From assembly GCA_016748015.1 (NCBI GenBank), contig JAAOMT010000109.1, positions 84,769 through 148,768 on the forward strand: DNA of 64,000 nucleotides, written 5' to 3'. The position numbers and the translations under genes are program-made. Below, one piece after another: positions 1 through 12,965 of the stretch. Below the pieces are notes generated by a model, which made no database searches, was not told where the DNA came from, and saw nothing but the letters and a program-made list of their open reading frames with translations. Within the stretch, counting starts at the first letter, position 1, and each line of letters starts with the position of its first letter. Source of the stretch: Geosiphon pyriformis. Lineage: Eukaryota; Glomeromycota; Glomeromycetes; Archaeosporales; Geosiphonaceae.

Positions 1-3000
1 AGCACTTTTAGATCCTTTTTTTTTAGATATGCTACTACTTAAAGCCATTTTTAAGTTCACAATAAAAAGATTGTTAGTTAAAAAAATATTGAAATAAAAT
101 AACAAGAAAAAATAAAACTTTTTTATTAAAAAAAATGCTCTTTAGAGAATTTTAAATATAGGAAAAAAAGAAGTTTTTTTGATATTTTTTTAGATTAAAA
201 AAGTAAATTTTATTATAGTTAGTATTATAAAACATCTTGATAATATAGTACTTATTTTTTTAAAATTTAGAATTAGATATAATTTAAAAATATCAAATTT
301 TATTCTTTTTCTTTAACCCATTTTTTTTAATATAGTTTTCAATAGTTATATAAATAAAAAATAACATAATTTTATTATTATTATATATTACAAATGATAT
401 TTAAATGCTACCTAATATCATATATCATATAAGTAATCTAAATTAGGTACAAATTATGCTCTTACTACATGTAATCAGTCACTCAGGCCAATTAAAACAA
501 CACTAAGTAACTACATAAACTGAAGCTAAGTTACTAATATCTGAAAAAAATAAGCAAGATCTATAAAGACCAAAATGAATACCAAATACCTCAGCAATTT
601 CAAACAACTTAACAACATCAGCAAAAAACCCCCAAAAAAGCCCAAAAACTGAAACAAAAATTGAACTATTAAGTAAGATCAATCTATTTCTTTTTATAAA
701 AGCATAATGTTTAGTATAAACCGACCAAATATTATCTCTGAAAGTGAAACAAAGAGCACACAAAAATTTCACAACCCTTCAACTTGCAATTTTGGGATTA
801 TGAAAGACAAAAATAGCTTTTTGGAGCTAACTCTTAAAAACAAAACCCTTATAAAGAGCTGTATATACAGAAACATCAGAAGCACAAAATAACAGAAGCT
901 GAAAAACATGAAAAAAGGAGCAAAAAAAACCAGAAACACCCTCTAGTAAGCTGCATAGGCATTTAACAATTGACAATAAATAGAATTGTCAGCTTTATAA
1001 GAGGGCACATAATCTAAAATCTTAACATTATTACAATACAAACATAATCATTAAGTAGCATTTGTTGTATAAGTGCTTTCAAATAGCAACAGGCAGCCAA
1101 TAATGTAAAGTTTTTATGAAATAAGTGTGTATACTGATAAAAAGTTTGTTTGTGAAACCTGCAGCTATGTGCAAATCAAAATGTCATACCAAAGAAAAAC
1201 TGAATTAGTTAATGTCTGAAAACAAATCATCCACCAGAATTTTAGAACCAGAACTAATCTTTTAGCATGCATAATAAACAGATCCAAAAATATCACAAAA
1301 AAAATATCTAGAGTTACCAGAAACAACACTACTACCAGCCATAATATAGTGTTTTTTTTAATAAAGAAGAAGATACCAATTAAAGAAAAAAGTGGCAGCA
1401 GCAAGAGCATTAGCATGTTCATTATTTAAAACACTTAAGCAATCTTTTACCTTGTGTTATTTAACCCATAATTTATATATTTGTTTAGAAAAATAAAAAT
1501 AAAATTGTGTTAATTTCTTTAAAATTGAAATAAAAAATACAATAGTAATCTATTCTACCAAAAATAATAAATATTATATTTTTGATTATAATAATTTTAA
1601 AACAATTTTTACAACATACTACTACTGAATTAAAGTAATAAATAAAAAATAAGTGATAGAAAAAAAATTAGGCTTGTATATAATTACTATAATATATATA
1701 AAAAATGAATAAAAGAAAAAAATATATATAAATAAAAAAATACAAAAATATTTTATTGTATTTGATATCAAAAAATATAGAATTATACCAATAAAAATAT
1801 AAAATAAAACTAAAACTAGTATAGTTTTATAATTTAAATTATTAATTATATATAAGTAAAAAAATAATATAAATAAAAATATTAAAGCAATCACTTCTAT
1901 AATTTATGAGTTATATATATAAAAGTAGTCTATTATATTATTATTATAATACTTATTAATAATAAAACATTGAAAATTATTGAGATTAATGTCAATTTAA
2001 TAAAGTTTTTAATTATATATAAGAATACAAATAGAAAAATAAATAATATAAATAATACTAAGACTTGAATAATTATAGATCTGTATTTTGTAAGCTTATA
2101 TATTAGAATTAACACAAATAAAAAAATTGCAGTAATAATAATATAAAAGATTTATTTTTTTATTTTAAAATTAAATATATTAAAAAATAGTAATCTTATG
2201 AATATAATGATAAAGGTTTTTTTTAATAATATTGTTTTTTTTATAACAATAAATAGATAAGAAATTATGTTTCAAAATTTTAAATAATCCTAGTTTTTAT
2301 AATCAAAAAAATATACCAATTTTTATATAATAAGCTAAAAATAATACTATATATGTAAAATAAAAATAAAATTTAATAAATTATGTAGTATAATTATAGT
2401 TAAAAAACTGATTATAATAACAAAAAATTTTATTCATTGTGAGATATTTAAAAAAATTTATTATTCTGTTGGATTTATTCATATTCAAACAAAATATTAA
2501 GATGATTAAAATTTATAACCTTAGAATATTTAAACATAGTGTTTTTTTTTTTATGTTTCTAAAAATTAAAATGCATATATTTACATCTGATAGATATTAA
2601 TAAATAAATAAAATAGCTCTTTTTTACTATAATATTTTTAACAATAATTTTACACCAAATATTATCTTAATTGATCAGAAAAATTAAACTCGAATTGTTG
2701 GTAGTTATTCAAAAAAGAAGTTCAAAGAACACAGAATATATTTGTATCTAAATATATTTTCTGTATTTTATACAACTAAAATATAAAAACAATATATAAT
2801 TTAGTATTATATTATCTTTTATTTTTACTTTCAACTTGAAAAAAATACAAAAAAATGACACAAAAATTAGGACATTTTCTCAAAATAAGAATTATATAAC
2901 TTTTTTTTTTATAATTTTAATCTTATTACAAGTTTTAAATTCTTTATAAAGTTTTTTTTTTTCAATTAATATTAATAATAATAAATATAAAAAATCTAGT

Positions 3001-3999
3001 AACTTGTTAATTTAATATTTATTACATCAATTATTTTTTTTTAATCCTAACTATTTGACTATTTTTTTATTAATTTAAGTTCATAATAATTAAAAGTTTG
3101 TATGAAAATTTCGAATTCTTTTAAGATATTTGAAAATAAAATATTTTTATCAAATATCTAAAGAAACACATTGAGCCTCACTATAAGTATTGCATAAAAG
3201 TTGTTTAGTTACCATATATTTATAGCCAGAAGAGTATTCGCCACAGAAAAAAAGAGCAAAACATTATAGACATATAAGCTCTGTTTAAAAAAAAACCGAG
3301 TTAAGAGTAAAAAAAAGAGTGAGATAAGTGTTGAATTAATTTAATTGAATTTAATTTATTTAATATTATAAATTAATTCTTGGTTACTAGCAGAAGAAGT
3401 AGAAACAAAGATGGCAAAAATATTAATATGAACAAGATTTAAAAGTTTTTCATTTTAGAATATAATTTTGTTCAGTTTGAAAGAGAAATAAAGATTTTTG
3501 GATTTTTTTCTATCATGTTTTCTTTCTATTATAATAGGTTTTTATGTTGATCGTTTAAAATGAGCTGTGTGACAATTTTTAATTAATTTTTGTAATCTTT
3601 AAGAAAGCCACTCCCTCAATAGAAAATAGAAATTAATTAATTTTAAATTTGGAATTACATAAAATTTTTTTGCTTGTTTGTTTATTTAAAATGACGAAAA
3701 AAAATAAGAAAGTTTTTGTTTATTTCTATTAAAAAATATTAAACGTTGGTATCTAACAAAAATAAATGATTAGAAATGCTAATTTAATATTATATAGTAT
3801 TTAAAAGTATTAAACATACTTTGAACTTATGTCTTCTAGAATTTTCAAACAGTATTTTGAAGAAGATAAAAGCATTATCAAAAAATATTAACATTTTTAA
3901 GGTCAAAATGCTAAAACCAAATTATTTTTTTAAATTTTGATTTTTATTAGTGTTACATTAAATGTCAAAGAGCCAGACCTACTTCAGGATAAATAATTC
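1..3999. other. AT-rich non-coding stretch
   Basis: About 4 kb of very AT-rich sequence with long A and T runs. The open frames here are low-complexity (Ile/Leu/Phe/Lys runs) and none shows a recognisable domain, so I call no gene. Positions 400-1420 are slightly less AT-rich and look like degenerate repeat DNA (next entry). Confidence 0.6.
400..960. repeat. Degenerate dispersed repeat, related to 59890-60330
   Basis: By eye, short blocks around 430-600 (for example GATCTAAATTAG-like and CCAATTAA-like words, and a CAATTTCAAACAA block) recur in the same order near 59915-60050. The match is patchy and AT-rich. It may be the tail of an old LINE such as the one at the right edge, but I cannot prove the class. 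Confidence 0.35.
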
Positions 4000-4230
4000 T
4001 TAAAATCTTGGACTATTAATTTGATTTTGATAATTACAAATTTTCTGTTGGGCTTTGAGAAATTTATTATTTATACTTGGACAATATCCTAAAATATGAA
4101 TATAATCTATTTGATATATATTCTTTGACTTTGGATTATGTCTACTTACAAACAATTTTGCCACAATGAAAACAGCAACAACAACAGAAAAAGCAATATA
4201 GAAGAAAAAGATATATGAAATTCTATACAT
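4000..4230 (-). pseudogene. Fragment of small cysteine-containing protein with N-terminal hydrophobic segment
   Basis: The minus strand encodes a start MYRISYIFFFYIAFSVVVAV, a strong signal-peptide or membrane segment, followed by a tail containing RHNPKSKNIY and HILGYCPSI. The tail resembles the C-terminus encoded at 12660-12740 (HNSRSSISTY, HIIGRCPSV), so the two loci look like relatives. A GTAAGTAG string sits at the join between the hydrophobic segment and the tail, so a donor site may lie there and the fused reading may be artificial. It is much shorter than the 12.7 kb relative. I do not recognise the family. Confidence 0.3.
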
Positions 4231-6747
4231 TTTATCAGGAGTTTTAAGAGGAGAAAGTCTATAATTGCTAGTAATATTTATAGTGTTTCCATATTATTAT
4301 TCGATTAGCAACAGATAAGTTTTCTTTTCATAATTGTTTTTATGATTATATTTTTATAATAGTTATTTTAAATAGTCAAAGACCTAAGATAATCTCCCCA
4401 TTTATTCTACTTTGTATTGTTGTGGAAAAAGTTTCAAGGAAGTTGTGAGAACTTTAGAAAAAGTTGAAAGATTCTACAAATAAAGAAAAATCTACAGGTA
4501 AAAATTTTACAGATCAAGGTTAAAACTGTGTTTCCAGTTTTTAAAATCTGATAAACATGTAAAAAAAATGATAAAGAACAAATCGACAACAAATTATTCA
4601 ACAACAAAAACAACAATAATGTTAAAATTTCATCCAAGAGCAGTTTATACAGGTGTGTTTTAACTTTGCAGAATAGGAGAACCTGAAGGTTAGTTTATTT
4701 AATTAAAAAAGATTTTTACATTATTAATTTTCTAATTTAATATGCCAAAATTTTAAAATAAAATTTATTTATCTTCTACAACTATGAGAGGATTCACATT
4801 TAGAAGATATTTAATAGATATATTTTAGATTATCTTGATTTATAAAAGTTATACCGCCAAAAAAATGTATTAAAATTTTTAATAGTTCATTCATTTAAAC
4901 TCATTATTATTAATTTAAAAAAAAATTATTTTTACACTTGAATTTAATATGCTTATAATAAAATAATGCTTTTAAATTATTATTTATTGTTATTTATTTA
5001 GACGACTTTAAATAATATATTTTTCTCATTAACAATTTAATTATATTTTTAATAATGAATAATAATTATTTAATCTTGTATGTTCTTTTCTAATTAAATA
5101 AATTATTTCATAATTTGTAATGTGCATTTATTATTATATAAAACTTGTTAATAATTAAATCAAAAATAACAATTTTGATGATTATATTAATAATATGTGT
5201 AAGTTTTTATTGCATATCTATTATTATTTATCAAAAAAAGTTTGAGGTTCAACCACTATTTACCGAAATAAAATTAAAACTATTTTATAATAAACACAGT
5301 TCATATTTTGTTTACACATAACCAGCCATTCAAGCTAATCGAAGCAATACTACATATTATAATTTAGATTTTAGCTAGCTTATAATTAGTAAAAATATGA
5401 CCAACCAACAAGTAAACAATTAAAAACAATTAATTTTATTACATAAACCAAAATAACTTAAATGTTTTAATCTAAAAACAACTTAAATATTCAATTATTG
5501 TTACACTGAATTTTCAGTATCTTAGGTTGGGTTGTTGTATCATTTAACTTATTAAATAATTATTCTTTTTTATAATTTGCTTTTAATCTTGCATTTGATA
5601 GCTATGTTAGCTGCACAAATGAATTTGCAATCTGATAATTCAGCTTTCTCACACTTGATGTAAGTAGAACTTAGGTATTTGGTATTATAATTCTTTATTT
5701 AGCAATATATCTGCTATGCAAAAATTTTAGAATGTAAGTGGCATAAACTGGTCACTTTAGTGCTAGTGGATTCAGTTCTCATTTAAAATCTGAATGCCAA
5801 ACCAAAACGTTTTTTGCTAATTTATATTATTCGTTAAATCTTTGTCTAAATATATTTTACACATTTCGCTTTTAAATTAGCAGCTTCATAGACACAACAG
5901 ATGAAATTACAAGTATTATTCGAGACAAAATTGCCACTTTGGCTTTTCAAAAACCTTTTAGATATCCCATGCAGCAGTACCCCCTCAGAAAATGTTATAT
6001 TTTTTTTCAATGATGATTTAGGTATTTTACATCTCTCCATCCAACATTTGTTGTGGAAATTCAGTCTGGCCTTTCTCAATTTCAAAGTACACATATGTAT
6101 GACTGTTTAACTATCTGTATATATGTCACATATCTTTTCTTAGCTTTAATTAACGATTACAAAATTTTCCTATGTCAATGTAAATTTTTACTTAAAGTTG
6201 TGATTTGATTGAATTATTTTATAAAATACTGTTTTAATTTCGAGTATAAGTATTTATTTTATTTTTAAATAATGAATACAAATTCCAAAAGCATTTCAAA
6301 CCATTTTTGACTTATTATTCTGAGGTTTGAATCAAGAATTTTTTTTCAAATGCAAACTGAAAATTCTGGTGCAAAAATAAGATTAAATAAGACAAATTAG
6401 GTACTTCGAATTTATTGGATAATACCTCTATTTTAAAAATATTGTTTAGAAGAACCTATTTATTAAAGAGTTAGTGTCTCGAAGCTGAGCTTATACTTTA
6501 AGTGAAATCTTCAGTCTTTTAAAAAGTATATTTTTTTATTTAATTACCAGTAAAAACCAAAACGTAATCGAAAATATAGTTTAAATTAGCAGAAAAACAT
6601 AAATATGCATATAAAAGTTGTATTTCTAAAGACCTGACTTCAGAGATTACTTTTATTAAATGAATTTATAAATTCTAAAGCTTTTTCAATGTTAAAATAG
6701 GTAATATGGTATTCTTTTAACTTGAGCGTAGGGCTTAAAATAGTAAG
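4231..6747. other. Non-coding, with a few unplaced short ORFs
   Basis: No gene I can support. ORFs at 4434-4637 and 5846-6110 (both strands) overlap each other's antisense frames and show no family motif. The 5846-6094 minus frame has several Cys residues and is slightly more complex than its surroundings, so an exon of a secreted protein is possible but unsupported. Confidence 0.5.
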
Positions 6748-8229
6748 CTATAAAATATTCTGGTCATACTCCTCGATAAAAAAATTTACCCGCTGATTTT
6801 CTGATCCAGGTATTATAGCATGCTCATAATGTGCTGTCTTTTTACAATAGCACCCTGGACAATTTTTGAAATCTTTGCCAACCACATAAATATCGAAATG
6901 AAATTGAGGTCCGGAAATTGGCCCACCAAAAGGTCCAAGTTTTCCAACAAATTTGCTAAGTTTAGAATTTCCAGCTTTGCCATCTCCAAGGGAAAAAATA
7001 AGACTTGCCTTTCCATCAATTTCTTTATTCTGAAAGTGCCAAGACTGTGGGTTATAGCCGCCAATTACCTGACCAGTTCCTTCCACTTTGATTACGCTTA
7101 CTGTTACTCCTTTATTATCGCATAATCAATGAAAATCGGCTGGACTGAATCCGTCTCGACTACCTCGAAGTAACAATTGGAAATCATTTTCAAGTTGATT
7201 TTCAAATGGAGTATTTTCATCTTTGCCTTGAATCCAATGATCAAGCTGTCTTATATTATGCGATCGAAGAAGTTTTGAATCAATATTTGATCGAGAAAAA
7301 CGCATTGGCTGAGCGTCTATGAACTTTTGATGGCTACCCGGTACGAGATAATGATGTAAAAGATCTTCATATAAAGTTCCAGGTAAGATTCTCGCAAATG
7401 GTTTTACTTTGTGATAAAAGTCAACTGAATATATGTTAAAGAACCGGATTAAAGGTAAAAGTCTTCCAATGGATTCCTTAAAGGCGTTAAAGTTTTCATC
7501 TGTCCAGTAAAGAACGTTCTTCATCTGAATATTGTTATCCAATTTAGCAACTCCCCATTCCACAATCTTTTCCCATATTTCAGATTCTTCTATATTTAGG
7601 TCATCCCGGGTTAAAATTGAGGAAAGAGCATTTTCACTGAGGGAGGTAAAATCTTACGAGTTGAAGACTATTGCTAGATTGTTAGCTGCTATTTCGGTGC
7701 AGAATTTTTGTAACTTTTTGAAAGAATCATGCATGAATGAAGTTTTCTGCAAAGTAGCGAAATTTTCTTCTGGCTCTTTTGCACGGTGTTCAATCAAATG
7801 GTCTTCAAGGGGATTCTAGAAGAAGCTCGTCAGCGGTAACGAGCAATTCTAAAATGGTGGATACTTCATGTTTATCAAGAGAAATCTCGCCATTATAAAT
7901 ATATCTGTGCAAGAAAATGAAACATATGAATTTATGCTAGCCAAAATACTTTGGAGCAAATGAAGACCTTTGCCTGAGAATTATATCAAAAATTTGGGTG
8001 AAATATTAGGTTTATCAAAGATAATGGTATTATTTTCTCTTTTAATCCTATTACTAGAGAGTGCTAGAGCAAAATATGGTGATCTTGCTGCCAAAATTGG
8101 CGAATGAGCATGAAAAGTTCTAATATTAGGCGCTTCTCCAACAACAATCTTAACATCAGAGAATTTCTGGCTATCCAGTAAATTTCCAAAATCATTGGAT
8201 AAAGCATGAAAGAATTGCTGGGGTGCCAT
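6748..8229 (-). pseudogene. BTB/POZ-BACK-TLDc protein, decayed
   Basis: Read on the minus strand from the ATG at 8229, the segments line up with a full BTB-BACK-TLDc protein. The BTB part contains FSDVKIVVGE, FHAHSPILAARSPYF and, in a shifted frame, YIYNGEISLDKHEV. The BACK part includes the ELLVTADELLLESP and WGVAKLDNN segments. The TLDc part contains LLRGSRDGFSPADF, GGYNPQSWHF, SLIFSLGDG and a C-terminal FFIEEYDQ. The frame is broken at least four times: one-base shifts near 7985-8000 and 7806-7813, an in-frame TAA at 7654-7656 and an in-frame TGA at 7126-7128. There is probably one intron between the BTB strands (acceptor CAG near 7902). TLDc proteins are linked to oxidation resistance and V-ATPase regulation; BTB domains dimerise or recruit Cullin-3. 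The family is strongly expanded in Rhizophagus (recalled). Stops on both sides of the TLDc start make this a pseudogene unless base errors are common. Confidence 0.85.
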
Positions 8230-11200
8230 TGGTAAAAGATATAAAAAGCTTTGAAATATTGATATTTCAATCTGCAGTGTTTAAGGAAAGACATTTTCAC
8301 AAAATCAAATCAGGCACCGAGCTTTATACTACATGTAATATGTGATTTGACAGGTGATCGGGATATTATTTTAAATAAAAGTTCTAACCAATTAAATTAA
8401 AAACCACATTTTTAAAATTCAGTGTTTGCAAATGAATTTTAGTGTTAAAGTAAAATTAATTTATTTTAAAATTTCATTCACCTCTATTTTTAAATATTAG
8501 TTTTTGACCATATATAGAAATATTTAAAATATAATTGGCTAGTTAAAATAAGTTTATTTCCGTTACGGATATTTAATATGGGTTTTGAATAATTGATAAG
8601 TAATGTTAAACTCAAAATAATAATATGAATAAGCACGAATTATGAACAAAATAAATAAAAATAAAATTTCTAATTACAAAAAATCTAATATTTTTATTTG
8701 TTAAAAGTCAAGAGCATAAAAACTGGCTTGAAACCTTAATAAAAAATAATCAAATTCAAGAGTAAATTAAGTAAATTTGAAATTTGAAATTTTTGGTTCT
8801 TAATTTTGAATCGGTGAACATGTAGTTGAATACGGAGCCAAATCAACATCCGGTATAAAGGTTGAAATCAAGAACTTGCAAATAATATTAAATTTTTTGA
8901 TTTTTTTAAAATTTTTGGGAAGGTAATGCTTATATAAACACTCACATAAACTCAAAAAGAAGCTTCTTTGACTTTAAGACTATGATTGCTCTTATCATAA
9001 TTCATATTTTAGAAAAAATATAAGAATTTTGAATGTTTATAGGCGAATAATATTTTAGAAAAAAAGCCAACACAAAAACTGGCTTTGAAAAATAGCTGGA
9101 AGCAAAATTAATCATTTAAAAGTAGATTTGTGCAAGAGGTTATTATAGAAAACCAAATGTGTTCACATTAAACAATATTGTGTTTATCTGCATAAGAAGC
9201 ATCTGGGAAACTAATTTTTACAATCAATCAATTATATGTTTAATGTGGTTCTAAGAATGCTAAAGTATAAGGTTAATATATTTTTTGATTTGAGTTTCTA
9301 GAAAGAAAAAAATAAAATAATTCTAAATGTTTAAACAGTAATAATTTTAGATACTATTGTCTTTGGTGCTTTGAATATATATTTGATTACATAATTGTTA
9401 ATTTTAAAAAAAATTATTGGGATGTTGTCTCTTACCTATTTCTAAAACAGAAATTGGTCTTAAATTATTTTTTTGCTGTTTGGAAAAACTCTCAACCAAT
9501 TTAAGAAAATTTTTTCAAAGCTTAATAAACCAAGGAAGCTAACATAAAATTTTGGCTGGTATTATTAAAACAAAAATGACACATAAACTAATTACATTTT
9601 AATATTTTGAAATTTTGAAATTTATTTTCCACTAATGATTTGTATGCATCATCATTTATTAGTCAGTACTCATTCTAACTAATCAAAGATAGGTCAAAAA
9701 ATACATGGAATCAAATGTTGAAATTATATAAATATTAAATTTCAAATTCTGAAAGCTGAGATAAATACTCCAAAAAAAGTTTTTGTGAACCTAAAAACAT
9801 AAGAACAAAATATATTTCTCTAATTCTCTGCTGGCTGCTACTTTTTTAATCAAAATTGTGTATTGGCACAATATAAGGACAGAGTCTCAATACTTTTGAA
9901 TCACATATTATCCAATAATAAATTGGCATCTTCAATCCCAAATTCTATTTTACTACCTCCTCTTGTATTTGGAATTCAAACTAGTAAAATAAGATTTTGA
10001 ATCAACTGAATTATTTTAATACTAAATTAAGTAATATCTTAAAATTAAGATTGGATAAATATTTTATTCTGGTTTACAAAATATTTATAGCATAATCAAT
10101 ATTGAAGCTACTTGATTTGTCAACAATTTTAGCTATAATATCACTTCATGTATTTGTTTTTGGTCAATATGCAGCTAACCACCAGAATTATCAATGCAAT
10201 GTTTAAAAAAATGTAGAACCAGACTGGAACCTGAAACTAGATATAAAAAAAAATTGATTTCTTTAGAACTTAGTTTTTTCAAAGATTAATTCAAAAATAA
10301 ATTTACTGTTTAACATGCTTTTTTATTTAATAATTTTCTGGATACAGTGCCCATGTTAAAAAGAAAATAAAATTGGAGACCATTTTTCTCAAATTGTAGG
10401 TTTTCCAAATAAGCTTAAAAATACTGTTCATTGGAGATACAAAATTTATTTGATTTTTAGCTTTCTGGTATCGATGGAGGCAGAGCAACATGGAAAGGTA
10501 ACTTACTGAATAATATGTCAAGTTTTGTTACAAAAATTACGAATAAAACGACATCTCCTAATGGTCCTAAAAATATTAATTGGCTTATAACTCAAATAAC
10601 AGTTAATTAGGTGTGGTAAATTGTTAATTTAATTTAAAATTCAATAATAAATTTTCAAATATGTAAATTGTTTGCCTTATAAGCCTAGAAAAATATTTTT
10701 AAACATCATTTATATGTTGGTAGTTAAAACTAAATATGGCCAGCACCACCAGATTTCTGGTATATAATTTTTAAAAGTTTAAAATAATTGAAATATTTTT
10801 AATTTTATCAAGATATTGAATAATTTAATTAATTAGTGGCACCCAAATACCAAAATGCACAAAATAAAGAAAGCCTATTTGGTCCAACACTAGTTTTTCA
10901 CAGAACTATTATTTTATAGCACATCTGTTGACAACTCATCAGGTGGTAGTGATAATAGTAATGATAACGGCGGTGTATTTTGACAGTTATATATTTGAAC
11001 ATATAGTTCTTTAACTTATTGCCAATTTTCTGTATTTTGCTACTGTTTTTTGTGGGTCAATAACAGAATATACACCAATCTTATTTTTACTTATTTTTTT
11101 TTCAATAATAAGCAAAAATGTTTGAGAAATTTTTTGTAAAGCATTTAAAAAGTGTTTTGTATATTTTGATCAAAGAACTATTTTTTTATGCTAAATGAAA

Positions 11201-12659
11201 ATACATTTGTTTTAGAATTTTATTGACTCGATAAAAACATTTTTTGGTGTTTTATTTATTAATGTTATGAATATTACAAAAATTAGTAATTAATTAATTT
11301 TTTTCCAATATTTTTTAATTAGTGTATTATAAACAGATTGACTATTAAATATTGTTATTTATTGATCTTTAAGGTATATAAACTGTTGTTTAATATTTTG
11401 TTAACAAAGAATAGTTTTTTCTAATGGCTTGAAAATTCAAGGCCAAAAACATTGTTTTAATTTAAGAACTAGATTAATACTTAAAAAAAAAATGTTTTTT
11501 AACTCTTTTTTTTCTGAATTTTTATTTATTTTTAATTATTCATGCTTTTTCTAAAGAATTTAAAACTGCTGAATATCTTTATTGCAAAATGTTATTGTAG
11601 TTATACTTTGTTATTTCTTTAAAGAAAATTGGTTTTAATATTGATTTTAATAGGTAATATTGTTATGTATCTATAGAATAAATATAAAACTTCTTAACCA
11701 GTTATATCATGGTTAACTTTCTATAAGCAAAGTGTACTAAAAGCAAAACTTTGTTTTATTAGTTTGGATTAGAAAATCAACAGTGGAATTTCTTTGTAAA
11801 AGACTATGAAGCTTTTCAAATTATAAAAAGATAAATGTGCAAAAGATTCTATATGCTACTATTTATTATCCATTATAAAGTTAAAAGAATAACACTTTAG
11901 AAACTATAAATTGTATTAATAAAAAGTAATTTTTGAAGTTTAGATTTTATCATAAACAAAAAAATAAAATACTCTTTAGCTGAAATATTCTCCGCTAATT
12001 AGATTTTAGATTTTTACTATGTGCTTATATATAAAAATACTTTTTATAAATTTTCAATAAACTTTAACTCAAAAAAAATAAAATATAATCTCAGCTTCGA
12101 AATAATAATCCTTTAATAAACTAGATTTTTATTAAACAAAGTTTTTTGATTTTAAATCATTTTCTGTTTGTATATTTAAAATTGCATAACTTTCTTTTTT
12201 CGTTGACTGTGATTGAATTCTCATTATTCAAGAGAAATACAATTGAAAATGCCTTTCAAATTATTAATAACATTAATTTTTGCTCTTTTCTTGCATAATC
12301 TCATTTTTGAATTTTAAAAGTTAACTGATAACAAAATTGGTTTCTGATATTAAGTTTTAAATATAAAGTTATTTTTCTGAATTATACTAAGCAGAATATT
12401 TTATGTTTAAAAGAATGCTGTATTTTTTTTATTTAATGGTGTGATATTGAGAAAAGACAGTCTAAATTTTTAAAGTTCTAAATTAAACATTTTATTTGTT
12501 ATAGATTGAATTTGTCTTTATTGAATTTGACTTGAAAAACCTTTTTTAGTTTTAAATGAATTGCAATTAATTGTATTTATATAAACTTATATAAAAAAAT
12601 AGATATTATATGAATTGTAATCATTTAAATAAATATTCTCAATTCTGAAATGGTTTATT
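8230..12659. other. AT-rich intergenic stretch with dispersed repeat
   Basis: No gene I can support. ORF 10327-10521 (minus) has no recognisable motif. The right third, from about 10970, belongs to a dispersed repeat listed separately. Confidence 0.5.
10970..12480. repeat. Dispersed repeat A, copy 1
   Basis: Sequence from about 10975 (TTTTGACAGTTATATA...) matches about 58290 onward in the same orientation, with the same order of landmarks: GACAGTTAT, AATTTTCTGT, AATAAGCAAA and a poly-T block. A later segment, about 12160-12310 (GACTGTGATTGAATTC, CAAGAGAAATACAATTGAAA), matches about 55985-56130. No coding frame survives. Copy 1 is less AT-rich than the 58.3 kb copy, so it is probably younger or less decayed. 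Confidence 0.55.
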
Positions 12660-12965
12660 TTAAGCTACACTCGGACAACGTCCTATAATATGAAGCTTAT
12701 AAGTAGATATTGAAGACCTTGAATTATGTAAAAAAAAATAAGAATTTTTGCTTGCATTGCAGTAATTTGGTTCATTGTTTAAAATATTCCATTGATTCTT
12801 TTTACACTTATTACCATCATTTGCTTCTGGATGAACTAATTTAATTTCAAGCTTTCCATGGTATAAATAAAATCCGGAAAGCTATTATAAAAGTTCAATT
12901 TGTTGAATTTTATCAATATCTTTTTTAAAAATTATCATTGAAAGTATTCTTGGAAGTTTGTATTT
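12660..12965 (-). pseudogene. Cys-containing secreted-type protein, C-terminal part, interrupted
   Basis: The minus strand gives a well-composed 73-codon end, LSGFYLYHGKLEIKLVHPEA followed by NKCKKNQW, NYCNASKN and HIIGRCPSVA-stop, with three Cys. The same frame continues upstream (KLPRILSMIIFKKDIDKIQQ) but is cut by two adjacent stops, TAA TAG, at about 12882-12887. The TAG could instead be a splice acceptor for an exon starting at 12881. The tail resembles that encoded at about 4078-4145. I do not recognise the family. It is either an unresolved multi-exon gene or a pseudogene; coding-like pieces continue to about 13620. Confidence 0.4.

Noticed and set aside
503-1422. Hydrophobic minus ORFs of 85-90 codons
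   Set aside because: Low-complexity Leu/Phe/Ile frames from AT-rich repeat DNA; no domain.
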